This document shows positions 36,428-46,583 of a DNA stretch of 64,000 nt, piece by piece (position 1 is the first letter of the stretch; every line of letters begins with the position of its first letter). The notes beneath the pieces are model-generated. The model saw only the letters and a program-made list of their open reading frames with translations. It had not been told where the DNA came from and made no database searches. Source of the stretch: VFZN01 sp050249615 (GTDB taxonomy: Bacteria > Acidobacteriota > Vicinamibacteria > Vicinamibacterales > UBA2999); assembly GCA_050249615.1 (NCBI GenBank), contig JBFWQE010000004.1, positions 28,296 through 92,295 on the forward strand. The letters run 5' to 3'. A program made the translations under genes and the position numbers.

Positions 36428-38155
36428 CTACGCTTCACCCTTCGGATGCATCGTCTTGCCTCCAACCACCGTTCGGGTGATCGGGATGGTCTTGATCTCG
36501 TCGGGGTTCACGTCGTGCGGGTCCTTCGCCAGCACGACGAAGTCGGCGTACTTGCCGGGCGTGATCGAACCCTTGACGTTCTCCTCGTGAGACGCGTACG
36601 CGCCGTGGATGGTGGCGATCTTCAGCGCCTCGTCCACTGTCACGCGCTGCTTCGGCCCCCAGACGTTGCCGCTGAAGTCCTTGCGCGTGACCATGCTCTG
36701 GAGGGCCATGAGCGGCTCGAACGGCCCCGGCCCGTAGTCGGACGCGCCGGGCACGGGAATGTCGTACTCGAGGAACGACTTGTGGGCGAACATCCAGTTC
36801 ATCTTCTCGTCGCCGTACTCCTTCCACTTCTCGCCGTGGTAGTGCGCGTAGGTCCAGAAGGGCGTGGGGATGACGCCCAGCGCCTTGATGCGGCGGAGCA
36901 GATCCGGGTTCACGAGCGAGCAGTGCTCGATGCGGTTGCGCGGGTCGGGCCGCGGCCACTGCTTCTGCACGCGCTCGTACGCCTTCAGCACCATGTCGAT
37001 GGTGACGTCGCCGTTGGCGTGGATGGCGACGCGGAAGTTGTGGCGCCAGGCATCCTCGACCGCCTCGTCGATCTCCTGCTGCGTCATCGTGAGGATGCCG
37101 TAGTCGGTGGTGCCGACGTACGGCGTGCTCATGCGCATGGTGCGCTCCGAGGCGGAGCCATCGGCCGCGTACTTCACGCCCACGACGCGGATCCATTCGT
37201 CGCCGAAGCCGTAGTGGATGCCCGCCGCCTTGAAGCCGGCAAAGGTGTCGGCGCCGCGCGCGAGGAAGCCGGCGCGGTGGCGCAGCTCGCCATTGGCGCG
37301 CGCGTCCTCGTAGGCCTGGATGCGGTCGCGGTTGGCGCCGGCGTCGTGCACGGAGGTGAGGCCCGCCGCCGTGAGCAGCTCCGAGATGTAGCGCATGCCG
37401 TTCCGGCCGCGCTCGCGCTGCTGCTCGGGCGTGAAGGTCTCGCGCGTCCCCACCTTGGCGAAGACCCCGCGCGCCAGCTCGGCCACGCGCCCGGTGAGCT
37501 CCCCGCTCTCGTCCCGGAAGAAGCGGCCGTGATCCGGATCCGGCGTGTCCTTCGTGATGCCGGCCAGCTCGAAGGCCTTCGAGTTGTACCAGCTCGTGTG
37601 CCCGCCGCGGTGGTTCACCACCAGCGGGTGATCGCGCGTCACCTCGTCCAGGAAGCGCTTCGTGAGGACGACGTCGAGCTTCGTGTCGTCGAACATGATG
37701 CCCTCGACCCACTGGCCGGGCGGCGTCTTGTCCGCCTTCGCCTTGAGGGCCGCCTGCAGCTCGCGGACCCGGGGCACGTTGGCGTTCACGCTGTAGAGCT
37801 CGCCGACGCCGCTGACGTGGCAGTGCGTGTCGATGAACCCCGGCGTGACCGTCTGGCCGCCCGCGTCGATGACGCGCGTGCGCGCGCTCGCGAGGTTGCG
37901 GATGTCGGAGGTCGACCCCACCGCGATGAAGCGGCCGTCCTTCACGGCGAAGGCCTCGGCCCGCGGGCGGGCGGCGTCGATGGTGTAGACGCGCGCGTTG
38001 ACCACCACGAGGTCGGCCTCGAAGACCGGCGTGGCCGCGGGCGGCTGCTGGGCGACGGCGGCCGCAAGGGCGTCGAGCCCGGAGGAGACGACGGCACCGG
38101 CTCCCGCCAGCGCCGCGCCGTAGCCGAGGAACTCGCCACGTGAAATGCGCTTCAT
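36428..38155 (-). CDS. Amidohydrolase family protein (YtcJ-like), exported
   Basis: The 575-residue protein has an N-terminal signal that looks like a Tat-type leader with one Arg replaced (RISRGEFLGYGAALAGAGAVVSS). The metal-binding motif GFIDTHCHVSG appears at about residue 108, followed by the Amidohydrolase_3-type GGHTSWYNSKAFELAGI, IHANGDVTIDMVL and RIEHCSLV. It ends with the ITPGKYADFVVLAKDP block. Family members hydrolyse exocyclic C-N bonds; the substrate is unknown. The Cys-rich gene follows it immediately. Confidence 0.87.
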   Translation of the reverse strand: MKRISRGEFLGYGAALAGAGAVVSSGLDALAAAVAQQPPAATPVFEADLVVVNARVYTIDAARPRAEAFAVKDGRFIAVGSTSDIRNLASARTRVIDAGGQTVTPGFIDTHCHVSGVGELYSVNANVPRVRELQAALKAKADKTPPGQWVEGIMFDDTKLDVVLTKRFLDEVTRDHPLVVNHRGGHTSWYNSKAFELAGITKDTPDPDHGRFFRDESGELTGRVAELARGVFAKVGTRETFTPEQQRERGRNGMRYISELLTAAGLTSVHDAGANRDRIQAYEDARANGELRHRAGFLARGADTFAGFKAAGIHYGFGDEWIRVVGVKYAADGSASERTMRMSTPYVGTTDYGILTMTQQEIDEAVEDAWRHNFRVAIHANGDVTIDMVLKAYERVQKQWPRPDPRNRIEHCSLVNPDLLRRIKALGVIPTPFWTYAHYHGEKWKEYGDEKMNWMFAHKSFLEYDIPVPGASDYGPGPFEPLMALQSMVTRKDFSGNVWGPKQRVTVDEALKIATIHGAYASHEENVKGSITPGKYADFVVLAKDPHDVNPDEIKTIPITRTVVGGKTMHPKGEA

Positions 38156-38184
38156 GGCGCAGACTCTAGCAAAGATTCCCGCCG

Positions 38185-38295
38185 AAAAAGAGAAAAGTGA
38201 GAAGTGTAAAGTGAGAAGCGAGAAGAACGGCCGGTCGTCGCGGATCCAGGCGGATTCCGAGCCTTTGACTTTTCACTTTTCTCTTTGTCACTTCA
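38185..38295. repeat. Inverted GAGAAGTG / CACTTTTC word arrays
   Basis: The 344-base gap between the divergent amidohydrolase and S9 peptidase genes holds a purine-rich word array (38185-38226) and a complementary pyrimidine-rich array (38264-38295). They mirror the inverted arrays at 30928-31029. The remaining part up to 38499 has no gene; I see only a TATCAT (38464-38469) as a possible -10 for the S9 gene. Confidence 0.7.
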
Positions 38296-38499
38296 GGCGG
38301 CGCAGCCGCCTGATGAGGTGTGCCAGGGCCGCGGGGGCGACCCTGGCACCTGGCTGCACCGGGGCCACAACGAGGGGAAGCGCCGGATGCGGCCACTCAC
38401 CATGAGTGAGCAGCATGACCGTTATGCGACAAGGGGATGACAATGTCAAGCCCGCCGGGCCGCTATCATGCGCCGAGGGGAACTGTCGGAGGAGAGTCC

Positions 38500-40563
38500 A
38501 TGCGTCGCATCTGCACGGGAATCGGAGTGGTCATCGCGGTCGTCGCTCTCGGGGCCGGGCCCGCGGCCGGGCAGGAGCGCCGGCCGATGAGCTTCGTGGA
38601 TTCGCTCACGCTGCCCGCCATCCAGGACCCGCAGCTGTCGCCGGACGGCCAGCAGGTGCTGTTCGTGATGGATGGCCCGGACTGGAAAGCGAACCGGCGC
38701 ATCGGCCACGTCCACCGGATCAACGTCGACGGCACCGGCCAGGTGCAGCTCACCTTCGGCGAGCGTGGCGAGTCGAGCCCGCGATGGTCGCCGGACGGCA
38801 CCCGCGTGGCGTTCCTCGCGCGCCGCGAGTCCGACGAGCACAACCAGATCTACCTGCTGCAGAGCGCCGGCGGCGAGGCACGCCGCCTCACGCGCCACCC
38901 GGCCGCGCCCGGCAACCTGGCGTGGGCGCCCGACGGCACGCGGCTGTACTTCACGGCCAGCGACGCGAAGACGCCCGAGGAACGCGAGCGCGAGCGGCTC
39001 CAGGACGACGTCTACCGGTTCGAGGAGACGAACTTCAAGCACCGGCACCTGTGGGCCGTGGACCTCGAGGGAACGACGACGAAGCTGACCGACGGCGACT
39101 TCTCGGTCGAGCAGTACACGCTGTCGCCGGATGGATCGCGCATCGCGCTCACGCGCTCGCCGTCGCCGCTGCTCGAGTTCTCGCATCTCGCCGAGGTGTG
39201 GGTGATGGACGCCAGCGGGGCCGATGCCCGGCAGCTCACGTCCGGGAACCGCATCGCGGAGCGCGGGCTCGCCATCTCGCCCGACAACACGCGGCTGCTC
39301 TTCACGGCCGGCGCGAACGAGGCGATGGAGGGGTACCACAACGGGAAGGTGTTCGTGCTGCCGCTCGCCGGCGGGCGCCCCCGGCAGGTGACGCCGCCCT
39401 CGGCCGCCTACGACGTCTCGAGCGCGGACTGGTCGAGGGACGGCTCCCGCATCTACTTCGTCGCCAATCTCGGGGTGCACGACGAGATCTTCGTGCTCGA
39501 CCCGGAGTCGCGCGCGGCCACGAACCTCACGAGCGGGCAGCACAGCCTGGGCGGGTGGCGATACGTCGAGACCGCGGACCGCTTCGTGTTCACGCGCAAC
39601 ACGCCGGAACATCCCCCCGAGGTGCACGTGTCGGGCTCGACCGGCGGATCGATGTCGAGGGTGACGACGGTGTTCAGGGATCTGTCGGCGCGCTTCCTGC
39701 TCGCGCGGCAGGAGCGCTTCACGTGGAAGGGGCAGGACGGGCAGATGATCGAGGGGCTGCTCTTCTACCCGGCGGGGTACCGCGAGGGCGAGCGCTACCC
39801 GCTGATCGTCGCCACGCACGGCGGCCCGGCTTCGTCCGACAAGTTCGGCTTCAGCCACGACGCGCAGGTCTATGCGGGCAAGGGCTACGCGGTGCTCAAG
39901 CCGAACTACCGCGGCAGCACGGGGTACGGGGACGCGTTCCTGCGCGAGATGTCGAAGGGGTACTTCAAGCAGTCCCACCTCGACGTGATGACCGGGACGG
40001 ACGCGGTGATCGCGAAGGGCCTGGCCGATCCGGACAAGCTCGTGAAGATGGGATGGAGCGCCGGCGGACACATGACGAACAAGATCATCACGTTCACCGA
40101 TCGCTTCAAGGCGGCGAGCAGCGGCGCGGGCGCGGCGAACTGGATCTCGATGTACGCGCAGTCGGACAACCGGGAGTTCCGCACGCCGTGGTTCGGCGGC
40201 ACGCCGTGGCAGGCGGACGCGCCGATCGATCTGTACTGGGAGCACTCGCCGCTGAAGGACGTGGCGAAGGTGAAGACGCCGACGATCTTCCTCGTGGGCG
40301 AGGAGGATCCACGCGTGCCGCTGCCGCAGTCGGTGGAGATGTACCGCGCGCTGCGGAGCAACGGCGTGCCGACGCACCTGTACGTGGCGCCGCGCGAGGG
40401 ACACGGGTGGACGGAGCTCCGGCACCGCCTGTTCAAGCTGCAGGTGGAGATGGAGTGGTTCGAGCGGTGGGTGCACGGGCGGTCGTATCGGTGGGAGCCG
40501 ATCCCGGCAGAGGGGGGCACGGACGAGAAATCTCGCACCAGCTCGTCAGTCATCAACAGGTAG
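38500..40563 (+). CDS. S9 family prolyl oligopeptidase-like peptidase, secreted
   Basis: The 687-residue protein has a signal peptide (about residues 1-23) and a beta-propeller of TolB/WD40-like repeats (LSPDGQQVLFVMDGPDW, RWSPDGTRVAFLARRE, AWAPDGTRLYFTASD). The C-terminal alpha/beta-hydrolase has GWSAGGH with Ser520, EEDPRVP with Asp603, and EGHGW with His635. This fits the S9C acylaminoacyl-peptidase subgroup. GGAGGAG lies 5-6 bases before the ATG. It probably degrades peptides in the periplasm. Confidence 0.94.
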   Translation: MRRICTGIGVVIAVVALGAGPAAGQERRPMSFVDSLTLPAIQDPQLSPDGQQVLFVMDGPDWKANRRIGHVHRINVDGTGQVQLTFGERGESSPRWSPDGTRVAFLARRESDEHNQIYLLQSAGGEARRLTRHPAAPGNLAWAPDGTRLYFTASDAKTPEERERERLQDDVYRFEETNFKHRHLWAVDLEGTTTKLTDGDFSVEQYTLSPDGSRIALTRSPSPLLEFSHLAEVWVMDASGADARQLTSGNRIAERGLAISPDNTRLLFTAGANEAMEGYHNGKVFVLPLAGGRPRQVTPPSAAYDVSSADWSRDGSRIYFVANLGVHDEIFVLDPESRAATNLTSGQHSLGGWRYVETADRFVFTRNTPEHPPEVHVSGSTGGSMSRVTTVFRDLSARFLLARQERFTWKGQDGQMIEGLLFYPAGYREGERYPLIVATHGGPASSDKFGFSHDAQVYAGKGYAVLKPNYRGSTGYGDAFLREMSKGYFKQSHLDVMTGTDAVIAKGLADPDKLVKMGWSAGGHMTNKIITFTDRFKAASSGAGAANWISMYAQSDNREFRTPWFGGTPWQADAPIDLYWEHSPLKDVAKVKTPTIFLVGEEDPRVPLPQSVEMYRALRSNGVPTHLYVAPREGHGWTELRHRLFKLQVEMEWFERWVHGRSYRWEPIPAEGGTDEKSRTSSSVINR

Positions 40564-40670
40564 CCGTTAGGGTGTATGCCCAACGCTACATATCGTTGGT
40601 CACCACAGTCGAGCTGGCTCCGTGGAGCCGGGTGACCGCTTATATACGTGGCTGTGGCGCGTCGTGTTCC

Positions 40671-40698
40671 TTGAACCCCGCGTGTTCTCTGTGATAAA
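40671..40698 (+). promoter_or_regulatory. Possible promoter of the respiratory operon
   Basis: TTGAAC (40671-40676) and GATAAA (40693-40698) are 16 bases apart in the 224-base gap before actA. This gap is otherwise free of genes, with an A+T-rich patch at about 40705-40730. The match to a sigma-70 promoter is moderate. Confidence 0.4.
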
Positions 40699-40787
40699 AC
40701 CTCCTTGCGAAAATTTTCACAATTAGCTCCTGAAGGCCAAGGCGCGGTAGAGTGCTGCGTTTTGCAGTGAGGGAGTGTGTAGGGGAC

Positions 40788-41450
40788 ATGCAGGTATTCC
40801 CGAAGAGTGCCAACAACTGGTCGCGGGGGAGCATCATCGCCGGGCTGTTCGTCCTGGCGAGCCTGGGATGGGTCATCCTCACCATCCAGCGATCCGACTT
40901 CGTCACCCAGGCCAACGCGTTCATCGAGCAGCCCGTGCAGTTCAGCCACCAGCACCACGTCGGTGGCATCGGCATCGACTGCCGGTACTGTCACACCTCG
41001 GTCGAGGTCTCGCCGTCGGCCGGCATCCCGCCCACCAAGACGTGCATCAACTGCCACTCGCAGATCTGGTCCACGAGCCCCTACCTGGAGCCGGTCCGCG
41101 CGAGCTTCCGCGACGACAAGCCCCTCCAGTGGGTTCGCGTCCACGACCTGCCGGACTTCGTCTACTTCAATCACAGCATCCACGTGAAGCAGGGCGTCGG
41201 CTGCGAGACGTGCCACGGGCGCGTCGACCGCATGCCCCTCATGCTGCAGAAGTCCTCGCTCCAGATGGAGTGGTGCCTCAACTGCCACCGCGACCCGGCG
41301 CAATTCGTCCGCCCGCGCGACCAGATCACGACGATGGGCTACCAGGTGCCTGAGGGCACGACGCAGGCCGAACTCGGCGCCCGGCTCGTCAAGGCCTACA
41401 ACATCGCGGGCGTCGAGCACATGACCAGCTGCTCGGTCTGCCACCGCTAG
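40788..41450 (+). CDS. actA: Alternative complex III subunit ActA, pentaheme cytochrome c
   Basis: ActA is the multiheme electron-output subunit of alternative complex III (quinol:electron acceptor oxidoreductase). Five CxxCH motifs are present: CRYCH (65), CINCH (86), CETCH (139), CLNCH (163) and CSVCH (215). One N-terminal membrane helix is about residues 13-31. The start is ATG 40788 with AGGGGA upstream. It is first in a 13-kb co-directional run of actA-F, SCO and coxBACD. Confidence 0.93.
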   Translation: MQVFPKSANNWSRGSIIAGLFVLASLGWVILTIQRSDFVTQANAFIEQPVQFSHQHHVGGIGIDCRYCHTSVEVSPSAGIPPTKTCINCHSQIWSTSPYLEPVRASFRDDKPLQWVRVHDLPDFVYFNHSIHVKQGVGCETCHGRVDRMPLMLQKSSLQMEWCLNCHRDPAQFVRPRDQITTMGYQVPEGTTQAELGARLVKAYNIAGVEHMTSCSVCHR

Positions 41451-41463
41451 ACCCGGCGACGTG

Positions 41464-44400
41464 ATGAAGAGCCCGAAGGACGACATGAGCGCAGAGTCTC
41501 TCGACATCAAGGCGATCCGCGAGCGGCTGGAGAAGGCCGGCGGACCGCAGTACTGGCGCAGCCTCGAATCGGTCGCCGAGACCCCGGAGTTCCAGGAGTT
41601 CCTGCACCGCGAGTTCCCGGTGAACGCGTCGGAGTGGACCGACCCGGTCGGCCGCCGCTCGTTCCTCAAGCTGATGGGCGCCTCGGCGGCGCTGGCGGGC
41701 GTGAGCGCCTGCACGGTGCAGCCGACCGAGCTCATCGTGCCTTACGTGCGGCAGCCCGAGGAGGAGATCCCCGGCAAGCCGCTCTTCTTCGCCACGGCCA
41801 TGGCCCTCGGCGGCGTGGCCACGGGCCTGCTGGTCGAGAGCCACCAGGGCCGGCCGACGAAGATCGAGGGCAACCCGGATCACCCGGGGAGCCTCGGCGC
41901 GACGGACCTGTTCGCGCAGGCGTCCGTGCTGACGCTCTACGATCCGGATCGCTCGCAGTCGGTCCTTCAGCTGGGCGAGATCCGGCCGTGGGCCACGTTC
42001 CTGACGGCGGTGAAGTCGGCGCTCTCGGGCCAGGCGGCCTCGAAGGGCGCGGGCCTGCGGATCGTCACCGAGACGGTGAGCTCGCCCTCGCTGGCGGCGC
42101 AGATCCAGCAGGTGATCGCCGCGTACCCCGAGGCCCGATGGATCCAGTGGGATCCGATGCCGCGCGACAACGCGCGCGCCGGCGCCCGCCTCGCCTTCGG
42201 CGAGTACGTCGAGCCGCTCTACGACTTCACGAAGGCCGACGTCGTACTCTCGCTCGACGCCGACTTCCTCGCCTCGGACGGCCCGGCCAACCTCCGCTAC
42301 ACGCGCCAGTTCGCCTCGCGCCGCCGCATCGAGGGCGCCGGCGAGGGCCTCAACCGCCTCTACGTGGCGGAAGCGGCCCACTCGGTTACCGGCGCGAAGG
42401 CCGACCACCGGCTGCCGATGAAGACGAGCCAGGTGGACGGCTTCGCGCGCGCCGTCGCGTCGCGCGTCGGCGTGGCCGGTGTCACGGGCGCAGCGCCGGC
42501 GGGCACCGAGGCCGCGGCCGAGGCCATTGCGAAGGATCTCGCCGCGCATCGCGGGCGGTGTATCGTCATCGCGGGCGACGCGCAGCCGGCGGGCGTGCAC
42601 GCGCTGGCCCACGCCATGAACGAGGCGCTCGGCAACGCCGGCCAGACGGTGACCTACCTGCCGACGCCCGAGGCGGCGCCCGGCGAGCAGGTGGCGGATC
42701 TGCGCGCGCTGGCGAGCGACATGGACGCGGGCCGCGTCCAGATGCTGCTGATGATTGGCGAGTCGAACCCGGTGCTGTCGGCGCCGGCGGACCTGAACTT
42801 CGCCGACGCGCTCGGCAAGGTGCCGATGCGCGTCCACTCGGGGCTCTTCCTCGACGAGACGGCGGTTCTCTGCCACTGGCACGTGCCGGCGGCGCACTAC
42901 CTCGAGGCGTGGAGCGACGCGCGCACGATCGACGGCACCGCGACCATCGTGCAGCCGCTCATCCAGCCGATGTACGGCGGCAAGTCGGCCCACGAGGTCC
43001 TGGCGACCCTGACCGATCTCCCGGACCGCAACGGGTACGACATCGTCCGCGAGTACTGGATGAAGCAGCCGCAGGCCGGCGGCGACGCGGCGGCGTTCGA
43101 GAAGGCGTGGCGGCGCTGGCTGCACGACGGCGTGATCGAGGGCACGGCCCACGCGCCGAAGACCGTGGCGCTGGCGGCGGACTGGGCTTCCCGGGCGGCG
43201 GCGGCCCCCGCCGTGGCGGGCCTCGAGGTGAACTTCCGCCGCGACCCGACGGTGTACGACGGGCGCTTCGCCAACAACGGCTGGCTGCAGGAAATGCCGA
43301 AGCCGATGACGAAGCTCACGTGGGACAACGCGGCGCTCGTCGCGCCGGCGACGGCCGAGTCGCTGGGCGTGGAGAACGGCGACGTCCTGGAGCTGCGCCA
43401 CGAGGGACGGCTCCTGCGCGTGCCCGCGTGGATCACGCCGGGCCATGCGGCCGACGCGGTCACGCTGACCGTCGGGTACGGCCGCACGCGCGCGGGCCGG
43501 GTGGGAAACGGCACCGGCTTCAATTCCTACGCGCTGCGCGGGAGCGCGTCGCCGTGGTTCGGGGCCGCGGAGGCCACCGCCAGCGGTGACGAGTACGAGC
43601 TCGTGAGCACGCAGGATCACTGGGCGCTCGAGGGGCGCAACGTGGTCCGCTCGGCCCATCTCGAGGAGTTCAAGGCGAAGCCGGACTTCGCCCACGAGAT
43701 GGAGCACCTGAAGCTGGACCAGGGCATCACGCTGATGCCGCACAAGGAGTACACCGGCTACGCCTGGGGCATGGCGATCGACATCAACGCCTGCACGGGC
43801 TGCGGCGCGTGCGTCGTGGCGTGCGTGGCCGAGAACAACATCCCGGTCGTCGGCAAGGAGCAGGTGCAGCGCAACCGCGAGATGCACTGGCTCCGCGTGG
43901 ACCGCTACTACGCCGGCAGCCTCGACAACCCGGACACCTACTTCCAGCCGATGCCCTGCCAGCAGTGCGAGAACGCGCCCTGCGAGGTGGTGTGCCCGGT
44001 GGCGGCCACGACGCACAGCGCGGAGGGCCTGAACGACATGGTCTACAACCGCTGCGTGGGCACGCGGTACTGCTCGAACAACTGCCCCTACAAGGTGCGG
44101 CGGTTCAACTTCCTGCTCTACCAGGACTGGGACACGCCGCAGTTCAAGCTGCAGCGGAACCCGGACGTCACGGTGCGGAGCCGCGGCGTCATGGAGAAGT
44201 GCACCTACTGCGTCCAGCGCATCAACGCGGCGCGCGTCCAGTCCAAGCGCGAGGAGCGCGACATCCGCGACGGCGAGGTGATGACGGCGTGCCAGTCGGT
44301 GTGCCCGGCAGAGGCCATCGTGTTCGGGAACATCAACGATCCGAACAGCCGGGTGGCGAAGCTCAAGGCGAGCCCGCTCAACTACTCGCTGCTGGCCGAG

Positions 44401-44532
44401 CTGAACACGCGGGCGCGGACGACCTACCTGGCGGCGGTGCGCAACCCGAACCCCGATCCGGCGCTGCCGGCGAACCCGGGCGTCGGCGGCCACCACGCGA
44501 CGACTGAGCACGAAACGGCGGGCGAACACTGA
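41464..44532 (+). CDS. actB: Alternative complex III subunit ActB, molybdopterin-like plus ferredoxin domains
   Basis: ActB carries the iron-sulfur clusters of alternative complex III. A Tat signal (GRRSFLKLMGASAALAG, Arg pair 64-65) precedes a molybdopterin-oxidoreductase-like domain that in this family has lost the cofactor. The C-terminal ferredoxin-like part has CTGCGACVVAC (from residue 777), CQQCENAPCEVVC, CVGTRYCSNNC and CTYC with CQSVC, fitting three [4Fe-4S] and one [3Fe-4S] cluster. It has about 1022 residues. GTG 41461 is an alternative start. The final codons overlap the actC start. Confidence 0.93.
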   Translation: MKSPKDDMSAESLDIKAIRERLEKAGGPQYWRSLESVAETPEFQEFLHREFPVNASEWTDPVGRRSFLKLMGASAALAGVSACTVQPTELIVPYVRQPEEEIPGKPLFFATAMALGGVATGLLVESHQGRPTKIEGNPDHPGSLGATDLFAQASVLTLYDPDRSQSVLQLGEIRPWATFLTAVKSALSGQAASKGAGLRIVTETVSSPSLAAQIQQVIAAYPEARWIQWDPMPRDNARAGARLAFGEYVEPLYDFTKADVVLSLDADFLASDGPANLRYTRQFASRRRIEGAGEGLNRLYVAEAAHSVTGAKADHRLPMKTSQVDGFARAVASRVGVAGVTGAAPAGTEAAAEAIAKDLAAHRGRCIVIAGDAQPAGVHALAHAMNEALGNAGQTVTYLPTPEAAPGEQVADLRALASDMDAGRVQMLLMIGESNPVLSAPADLNFADALGKVPMRVHSGLFLDETAVLCHWHVPAAHYLEAWSDARTIDGTATIVQPLIQPMYGGKSAHEVLATLTDLPDRNGYDIVREYWMKQPQAGGDAAAFEKAWRRWLHDGVIEGTAHAPKTVALAADWASRAAAAPAVAGLEVNFRRDPTVYDGRFANNGWLQEMPKPMTKLTWDNAALVAPATAESLGVENGDVLELRHEGRLLRVPAWITPGHAADAVTLTVGYGRTRAGRVGNGTGFNSYALRGSASPWFGAAEATASGDEYELVSTQDHWALEGRNVVRSAHLEEFKAKPDFAHEMEHLKLDQGITLMPHKEYTGYAWGMAIDINACTGCGACVVACVAENNIPVVGKEQVQRNREMHWLRVDRYYAGSLDNPDTYFQPMPCQQCENAPCEVVCPVAATTHSAEGLNDMVYNRCVGTRYCSNNCPYKVRRFNFLLYQDWDTPQFKLQRNPDVTVRSRGVMEKCTYCVQRINAARVQSKREERDIRDGEVMTACQSVCPAEAIVFGNINDPNSRVAKLKASPLNYSLLAELNTRARTTYLAAVRNPNPDPALPANPGVGGHHATTEHETAGEH

Positions 44533-45932
44533 TGGCGAACAACGTTCACGCACACGCCAGGTCCACGGCGGTCCTCGAGACGCCGGTCATCGGGCCGGGG
44601 CACGACTTCGAGACGGTCACCGAGACGGTCGCGCAGATCCCGCTGGCGAGACGCACGCCGCTTGGCTGGGTCTTCGGCTTCCTCATCGGCTTCTCGCTGC
44701 TGATGCTGCTGCAGGTGTCGCTCGGCTACCTCGTGGTGAAGGGCATCGGCATCTGGGGCACGAACATCCCGGTCGGGTGGGCCTTCCCCATCGTCAACTT
44801 CGTCTGGTGGATCGGCATCGGCCACGCCGGGACGCTCATCTCGGCCATCCTGCTCCTCTTCAAGCAGCAGTGGCGCATGTCGATCAGCCGCTTCGCCGAG
44901 GCGATGACGATCTTCGCCGTGGCCTGCGCCGCCATCTTCCCGGTGTTCCACACCGGGCGGCCGTGGCTGGCGGCCTACTGGCTGTTCCCGTACCCGAACA
45001 CGATGGCGCTGTGGCCGCAGTTCCGCAGCCCGCTCATCTGGGACGTGTTCGCGGTCTCGACCTACGCGACCGTGTCGATCGTGTTCTGGTACGTGGGCCT
45101 GGTGCCCGACCTGGCGACGATGCGCGACCGCGCGGTGTCGCGGGTGAAGAAGGTGATCTTCGGGATCTTCTCGCTGGGCTGGCGCGGCTCGGCCCGCCAC
45201 TGGCACCGCTACGAGGTGGCCTCGCTCATCCTGGCCGGCCTCTCCACCCCGCTGGTGCTCTCGGTGCACACCGTGGTGAGCTTCGACTTCGCGGTGTCGG
45301 TGATGCCCGGCTGGCACGCCACGATCTTCCCGCCGTACTTCGTCGCCGGCGCCATCTACTCGGGCTTCGCGATGGTGCTGACGCTGGCCATCCCCATCCG
45401 GGCGGCCTACCGCCTGGAGGACCTCATCACGATGCGGCACATCGACAACATGGCGAAGGTCATGCTGGCGACGGGCCTGATGGTCGGGTACGGCTACACG
45501 ATGGAAGCGTTCTACGCCTGGTACAGCGGCAGCTTCTACGAGCAGCAGATGATGTGGAACCGCATGTTCGGCCCCTACGGCTGGTCGTACTGGACGCTCA
45601 TCTCCATCAACGTGGGCATGGTGCAGTTCCTGTGGCTCAAGAGCGTCCGCGAGAACACGAAGCTGCTCTTCGTCATCTCCCTGCTGGTCAACGTGGGCAT
45701 GTGGCTGGAGCGGTTCGTCATCGTGGTCACCACGCTGGCGCGCGACTTCGTCCCCTCGTCGTGGGGGATGTACTACCCGACGTTCTGGGACTTCGCGACC
45801 TACTTCGGCACCATCGGGCTGTTCCTGACGCTGTTCTTCCTCTTCATCAGGTTCGTGCCGATGATCTCGATGTTCGAGGTCCGGACGCTGCTGCCGCAGG
45901 CCAAAGTGAACACCGACGGCCACGGACACTGA
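44532..45932 (+). CDS. actC: Alternative complex III subunit ActC, NrfD-like quinol-oxidising membrane protein
   Basis: The 466-residue NrfD/PsrC-like protein has about ten membrane helices (for example LGWVFGFLIGFSLLMLLQVSLGYLVV and VGWAFPIVNFVWWIGIGHAGTLIS). In alternative complex III it binds quinol and may move protons. The WWIGIGHAGTLISAILLL segment is strongly conserved in this family. It overlaps actB by one base. The 3' spacer to actD is filled with a word repeat. Confidence 0.93.
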   Translation: MANNVHAHARSTAVLETPVIGPGHDFETVTETVAQIPLARRTPLGWVFGFLIGFSLLMLLQVSLGYLVVKGIGIWGTNIPVGWAFPIVNFVWWIGIGHAGTLISAILLLFKQQWRMSISRFAEAMTIFAVACAAIFPVFHTGRPWLAAYWLFPYPNTMALWPQFRSPLIWDVFAVSTYATVSIVFWYVGLVPDLATMRDRAVSRVKKVIFGIFSLGWRGSARHWHRYEVASLILAGLSTPLVLSVHTVVSFDFAVSVMPGWHATIFPPYFVAGAIYSGFAMVLTLAIPIRAAYRLEDLITMRHIDNMAKVMLATGLMVGYGYTMEAFYAWYSGSFYEQQMMWNRMFGPYGWSYWTLISINVGMVQFLWLKSVRENTKLLFVISLLVNVGMWLERFVIVVTTLARDFVPSSWGMYYPTFWDFATYFGTIGLFLTLFFLFIRFVPMISMFEVRTLLPQAKVNTDGHGH

Positions 45933-45942
45933 CACAGATGGC

Positions 45943-46024
45943 GCAGATGGGACAGCCGCAGATGGCGCAGAGACGGCGGCCGCAGATGACGCAGCCGCAG
46001 ATGGCGCAGATGACGCAGATGGGC
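45943..46024. repeat. GCAGATGGC word repeat between actC and actD
   Basis: Imperfect copies of GCAGATGGCGCAGATG fill most of the 99-base actC-actD spacer. The same word family recurs inside the PQQ-protein gene at 55418-55560. No promoter is visible in it. Confidence 0.85.
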
Positions 46025-46031
46025 GAAGGCA

Positions 46032-46583
46032 ATGGCACACGCTGCTGAACAGGAAAATCCGCTCTACGGGGTGATGGCCGAGTTCGACTCGGTCCAGGCG
46101 CTGGTGGACGCCTCGAAGCGCGCGGTGGCCGCGGGCTTCACGAAGATGGAGGCGTACTCGCCCATCCCGGTGGAGGAGCTGAACGACATCATCCACAGGA
46201 AGCGGACGCGGTTGTCGGCCATCGTGCTGGCGGGCGGCTTGGCGGGCATGGCCACCGGCTTCCTGATGCAGTACTGGATGTCGGCGGTGGACTATCCGAT
46301 GAACATCGGCGGCCGGCCCTACGCGACCTGGACGGCCTTCGTCGTCCCGTCCTACGAGCTGACGATCCTCTTCTCGTCGCTCGCGGCGGCCATCGGCATG
46401 TTCGCGCTGAACGGCCTGCCGCAGCCCTACCACCCGGTGTTCAACGTGGAGCGGTTCTCGATGGCCAGCTCCGACAAGTTCTTCCTGGTGATCGAGTCGG
46501 CGGATCCGCGCTTCGATCACGCGGGCACGACCCGGTTCCTCGGCGAGCAGGGCGCGAAGGGAGTGTACGACGTTGCGGCGTAA
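46032..46583 (+). CDS. actD: Alternative complex III subunit ActD (DUF3341)
   Basis: ActD is a membrane subunit of alternative complex III with two membrane helices: about residues 60-85 (SAIVLAGGLAGMATGFLMQYW) and about 102-125 (FVVPSYELTILFSSLAAAIGMFALNG). The N-terminal part starts with GVMAEFDSVQALVDASKRAVAAG, the family signature (DUF3341). The C-terminal soluble part is short. The 183 residues are normal. It overlaps the TTG start of actE. Confidence 0.92.
   Translation: MAHAAEQENPLYGVMAEFDSVQALVDASKRAVAAGFTKMEAYSPIPVEELNDIIHRKRTRLSAIVLAGGLAGMATGFLMQYWMSAVDYPMNIGGRPYATWTAFVVPSYELTILFSSLAAAIGMFALNGLPQPYHPVFNVERFSMASSDKFFLVIESADPRFDHAGTTRFLGEQGAKGVYDVAA

Noticed and set aside
41389..44553. 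Long minus-strand open frame opposite actB
   Set aside because: Same reverse-frame artefact in GC-rich DNA; the plus strand carries clear iron-sulfur motifs.
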